DNA from: Paralactobacillus_A sp963926925
GTDB lineage: Bacteria; Bacillota; Bacilli; Lactobacillales; Lactobacillaceae
DNA length: 7,898 nt
Direction: 5' to 3'
NCBI GenBank assembly: GCA_963926925.1
Contig: CAWUZD010000005.1
Span: 1-7,898, forward strand
Position numbers and translations under genes: made by a program. The notes beneath the pieces are model-generated. The model was not told where the DNA came from. It saw only the letters and a list, made by a program, of their open reading frames with translations, and did not search any database. Shown in pieces: positions 6,180 to 7,898 of this stretch. How positions within the stretch are numbered: position 1 is the first letter of the stretch; each line of letters starts with the position of its first letter.

Positions 6180-7550
6180 TTAATTAAAAACATTCTTTAA
6201 TATAATTACTAATTTTACCGGTTCTTTTTTTAGATTAGCTGTAAAATTATGCACTTGTCCAGCAACTAGCATCCATAATACACGTTGTTTTTCATTAACA
6301 ACCACCCAAGCCGTGTTGCGTTGCTGCTGACTAAGATGATGATCAATAAAGAAACGGTTTAATTTTTGCTGATGATTACTTGGTAAAATCAAAAAATCAC
6401 CACTTTGCCAATGACGCAACTGTAACTGGCAATTTTGCAAATCAATGCCATATAATGGCCAACCTGCCCTAGTCACTTTATCTGTTAAACATAATGTTGT
6501 TTTATCACTTAAATGATATGTTTTATTAAGTGTTAATAACCAAGTTGTTTTAGGTAAACTAGTCGCTTTTTGACGTGAAATAGTTAATTCATGATAATGT
6601 TTTTGCAAATACCAACCATGTGGTAAATACAACATCCCATTTGGTTTGTACTTATTATCTAGCAATGCAATCATTTCATTTAGTAATGCTAAACTTAAGG
6701 TTTCATGTTGGTTTAATTCACGCCAAATCAATTGCAAGGTGCGCCGTTGCAACATTGGTTTTAAATCTTGTAATGTTTGCCAATCACCTTGCCACTGTTG
6801 CGCATCACTAGTAATGGTTGCTTGTGCAATTAAAGCCAGTAACTGTGTATCAGCAAAATCTAATAATGCCGTTAATTCTTCTGAAAATTGTTGTGCATGT
6901 TGCAAAACATGTTCATTTTCAGTTTTTAAAAACGGAATTACATGATGACGAAGCCGATTACGTAAAACATCATCTTCATAATTAGTAACATCTTCAAAAT
7001 AAGTAAGGTGGCGCTCATCAGCAAAATCACGTAATGCTGTTTTACTAAAAGTTAATAACGGCCGTTCCAAATAACCATTACCAAAAGCTTGCTTAGGCAA
7101 AATACCGCGCATTTGTACAATGTTACCACTTCTTACTAACTGCATTAATAATGTTTCTAGTTGATCATCACCATGATGAGCCGTTAGTAAATTATTAATC
7201 TGTTGTTGTGCCATTACTTGCTTAAAAAATTGGTAACGAAAACGCCGCGCCGCTGCTTCAATCCCATAGTGCGGATGTTGCGTTGGTAACCAATCCGCCT
7301 GCCACAATGGTAAGTGATGCTGTTGACAGTACTCATTAATAAAGATTGTTTCTTGGCGTGAAGCATCCCGCAAATGATGATCAACATATGCCACATTAAT
7401 TTGGGGACGCCAATGCTGTGGTAAGTTTTGTAACAATGTTAATAATGACATCGAATCAACACCTGTTGAAACTGCCACTAATACTTTTTCATCTTGATGC
7501 CACCAATTATTTTGTTGAATAATTTTATTAAATCGTTGTTGTAAATTCAA
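6180..7550 (-). CDS. tilS: tRNA(Ile)-lysidine synthetase
   Basis: Uses ATP and lysine to turn C34 of the CAU-anticodon tRNA-Ile into lysidine, so that it reads AUA rather than AUG. It is normally essential. The 456-residue product has the PP-loop ATPase domain first: VAVSTGVDSM (25-34, where the usual SGGxDS reads STGVDS), DHHLR (57-61), GIEAAARRFRY (96-106) and TAHHGDDQLETLLMQL (123-138). A central helical domain follows, then the TilS C-terminal domain, with the region around KLNRFFIDHHL and the WMLVAGQ motif close to the end. The start is TTG at 7550, 9 bases after GAAGAGG, giving MNLQQRFNK. A TTG at 7607 would add 19 residues but runs through a terminator hairpin. The product is rich in Gln and His. 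It ends without a phosphoribosyltransferase domain, unlike the TilS-HprT fusion of Listeria, and the usual next gene hprT is absent. Confidence 0.96.
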   Translation of the reverse strand: MNLQQRFNKIIQQNNWWHQDEKVLVAVSTGVDSMSLLTLLQNLPQHWRPQINVAYVDHHLRDASRQETIFINEYCQQHHLPLWQADWLPTQHPHYGIEAAARRFRYQFFKQVMAQQQINNLLTAHHGDDQLETLLMQLVRSGNIVQMRGILPKQAFGNGYLERPLLTFSKTALRDFADERHLTYFEDVTNYEDDVLRNRLRHHVIPFLKTENEHVLQHAQQFSEELTALLDFADTQLLALIAQATITSDAQQWQGDWQTLQDLKPMLQRRTLQLIWRELNQHETLSLALLNEMIALLDNKYKPNGMLYLPHGWYLQKHYHELTISRQKATSLPKTTWLLTLNKTYHLSDKTTLCLTDKVTRAGWPLYGIDLQNCQLQLRHWQSGDFLILPSNHQQKLNRFFIDHHLSQQQRNTAWVVVNEKQRVLWMLVAGQVHNFTANLKKEPVKLVIILKNVFN

Positions 7551-7559
7551 TGATTTTGG

Positions 7560-7566
7560 CCTCTTC
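7560..7566 (-). promoter_or_regulatory. Ribosome binding site fixing the TTG start of tilS
   Basis: The minus strand reads GAAGAGG, ending 9 bases before TTG at 7548-7550. No other in-frame start nearby has such a site: the GTG at 7566-7568 overlaps this site, and the TTG at 7605-7607 is inside the terminator stem. Confidence 0.75.
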
Positions 7567-7579
7567 ACAATAACAATAT

Positions 7580-7614
7580 AAAAAGAGATTATGCTAAAAC
7601 AGCACAACCTCTTT
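7580..7614 (-). terminator. Rho-independent terminator between the S1-domain gene and tilS
   Basis: On the minus strand the arms AAAGAGGTTGTGCT and AGCATAATCTCTTT pair over 14 positions, two of them G-U, around the loop GTTTT. Five Ts follow (7580-7584). The hairpin starts 4 bases after the stop of the S1-domain gene. The G-U pairs become A-C mismatches on the other strand, so the element is directional, towards tilS. It implies that tilS has its own weak promoter or depends on read-through. Confidence 0.8.
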
Positions 7615-7618
7615 AATT

Positions 7619-7898
7619 TTAACTACGACGACCACCACGGCCACCACGTTTACCTTCAGTGTTATGTTTTAACTCAGTTAAATGTGCTTCGCTTTCTTTC
7701 AAAAAATTAGCTAACAAAGTATCAAAATCAGCTTTCTTTTGATGGCGATTATTCCGATTATGCCGACTATGATTATCGTTGTCATGATGAGATGGCTTAG
7801 CTTGTTCTTGAGCACGACGAATTGAAAGACCAATTTTACCATCTTGATTAGACATAACCTTTACTGTTACTTCATCGCCAACCTTCAAAACATCATGA
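7619..7898 (-). CDS. S1-domain RNA-binding protein, C-terminal part (cut by right edge)
   Basis: Only the last 92 residues are in the window; the gene continues past 7898. The visible part begins HDVLKVGDEVTVKVM and continues DGKIGLSIRRA, the last strands of an S1 (OB-fold) RNA-binding domain. A hydrophilic linker rich in His, Asn and Arg follows (PSHHDNDNHSRHNRNNRH). A short helical segment DFDTLLANFLKESEAHL and a basic tail GKRGGRGGRRS with RGG repeats then end the protein. This layout matches the small Firmicutes S1 proteins of the YabR / general stress protein 13 type, some of which associate with ribosomes. Position upstream of tilS agrees with yabR in Bacillus. The exact role is not established here. 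An internal TTG at 7888 is not the start, since the reading frame stays open and S1-like to the edge. Confidence 0.85.
   Translation of the reverse strand, partial: HDVLKVGDEVTVKVMSNQDGKIGLSIRRAQEQAKPSHHDNDNHSRHNRNNRHQKKADFDTLLANFLKESEAHLTELKHNTEGKRGGRGGRRS

Noticed and set aside
6646..6945. 99-codon plus-strand frame with many cysteines
   Set aside because: It lies opposite tilS; the cysteines come from the complement of its Gln/Ala-rich codons, and no ribosome site is seen.
7548..7607. TTG at 7607 as the tilS start
   Set aside because: The extension runs through the terminator of the preceding gene; TTG at 7550 has GAAGAGG at good spacing and begins as TilS proteins do.
1..7898. A novel defence, mobile or biosynthetic system
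   Set aside because: All six genes are recognised housekeeping families in a conserved order, gaps are short, and no repeats, integrase, transposase or unknown gene is present.

Overview
The window is a stretch of ordinary bacterial housekeeping chromosome from a low-GC Gram-positive organism, most likely a member of the Lactobacillaceae (inference). The grounds are AT-rich DNA, strong AGGAGG-type ribosome binding sites, TTG starts, intrinsic terminators, and the Firmicutes gene order S1-domain protein > tilS > ftsH > hslO > dusB > lysS. The protein sequences resemble lactobacillar family members. I cannot fix the genus from this window alone. I see no mobile element, CRISPR array, tRNA or rRNA gene inside it.

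All six genes lie on the minus strand, so transcription runs from high to low coordinates. From the right edge: the C-terminal part of an S1-domain RNA-binding protein (7619-7898), then an intrinsic terminator, then tilS (6180-7550, TTG start). Next are ftsH (3869-6043), a terminator whose hairpin overlaps a promoter for the next gene, hslO (2896-3786), dusB (1734-2741) and lysS (189-1700, TTG start). A perfect 22-bp-arm terminator follows lysS. The first 130 bases hold no gene. On the minus strand they carry two promoter-like sites about 95 bp apart that point off the left edge. In Bacillus subtilis and relatives lysS is followed by an rRNA operon, so these are plausibly tandem rRNA promoters (inference).

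The genes work in translation and protein quality control. TilS makes the lysidine of the AUA-reading tRNA-Ile, DusB makes dihydrouridine in tRNA, and LysS charges tRNA-Lys. The S1 protein probably acts at RNA or ribosomes. FtsH degrades membrane and regulatory proteins, and HslO (Hsp33) protects proteins during oxidative unfolding. Predicted transcription units are: S1 gene ending at the terminator near 7580-7614; tilS, with no clear terminator before ftsH; ftsH with its own extended -10 promoter and a strong terminator; and hslO-dusB-lysS.

The clearest departure from the usual arrangement is that hprT (hypoxanthine-guanine phosphoribosyltransferase), which normally sits between tilS and ftsH, is absent: only 136 bp separate the two genes. 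I found no convincing new biological system. The most useful second-look items are the missing hprT, the overlapping terminator-promoter at ftsH/hslO, and the putative rRNA promoters at the left edge.
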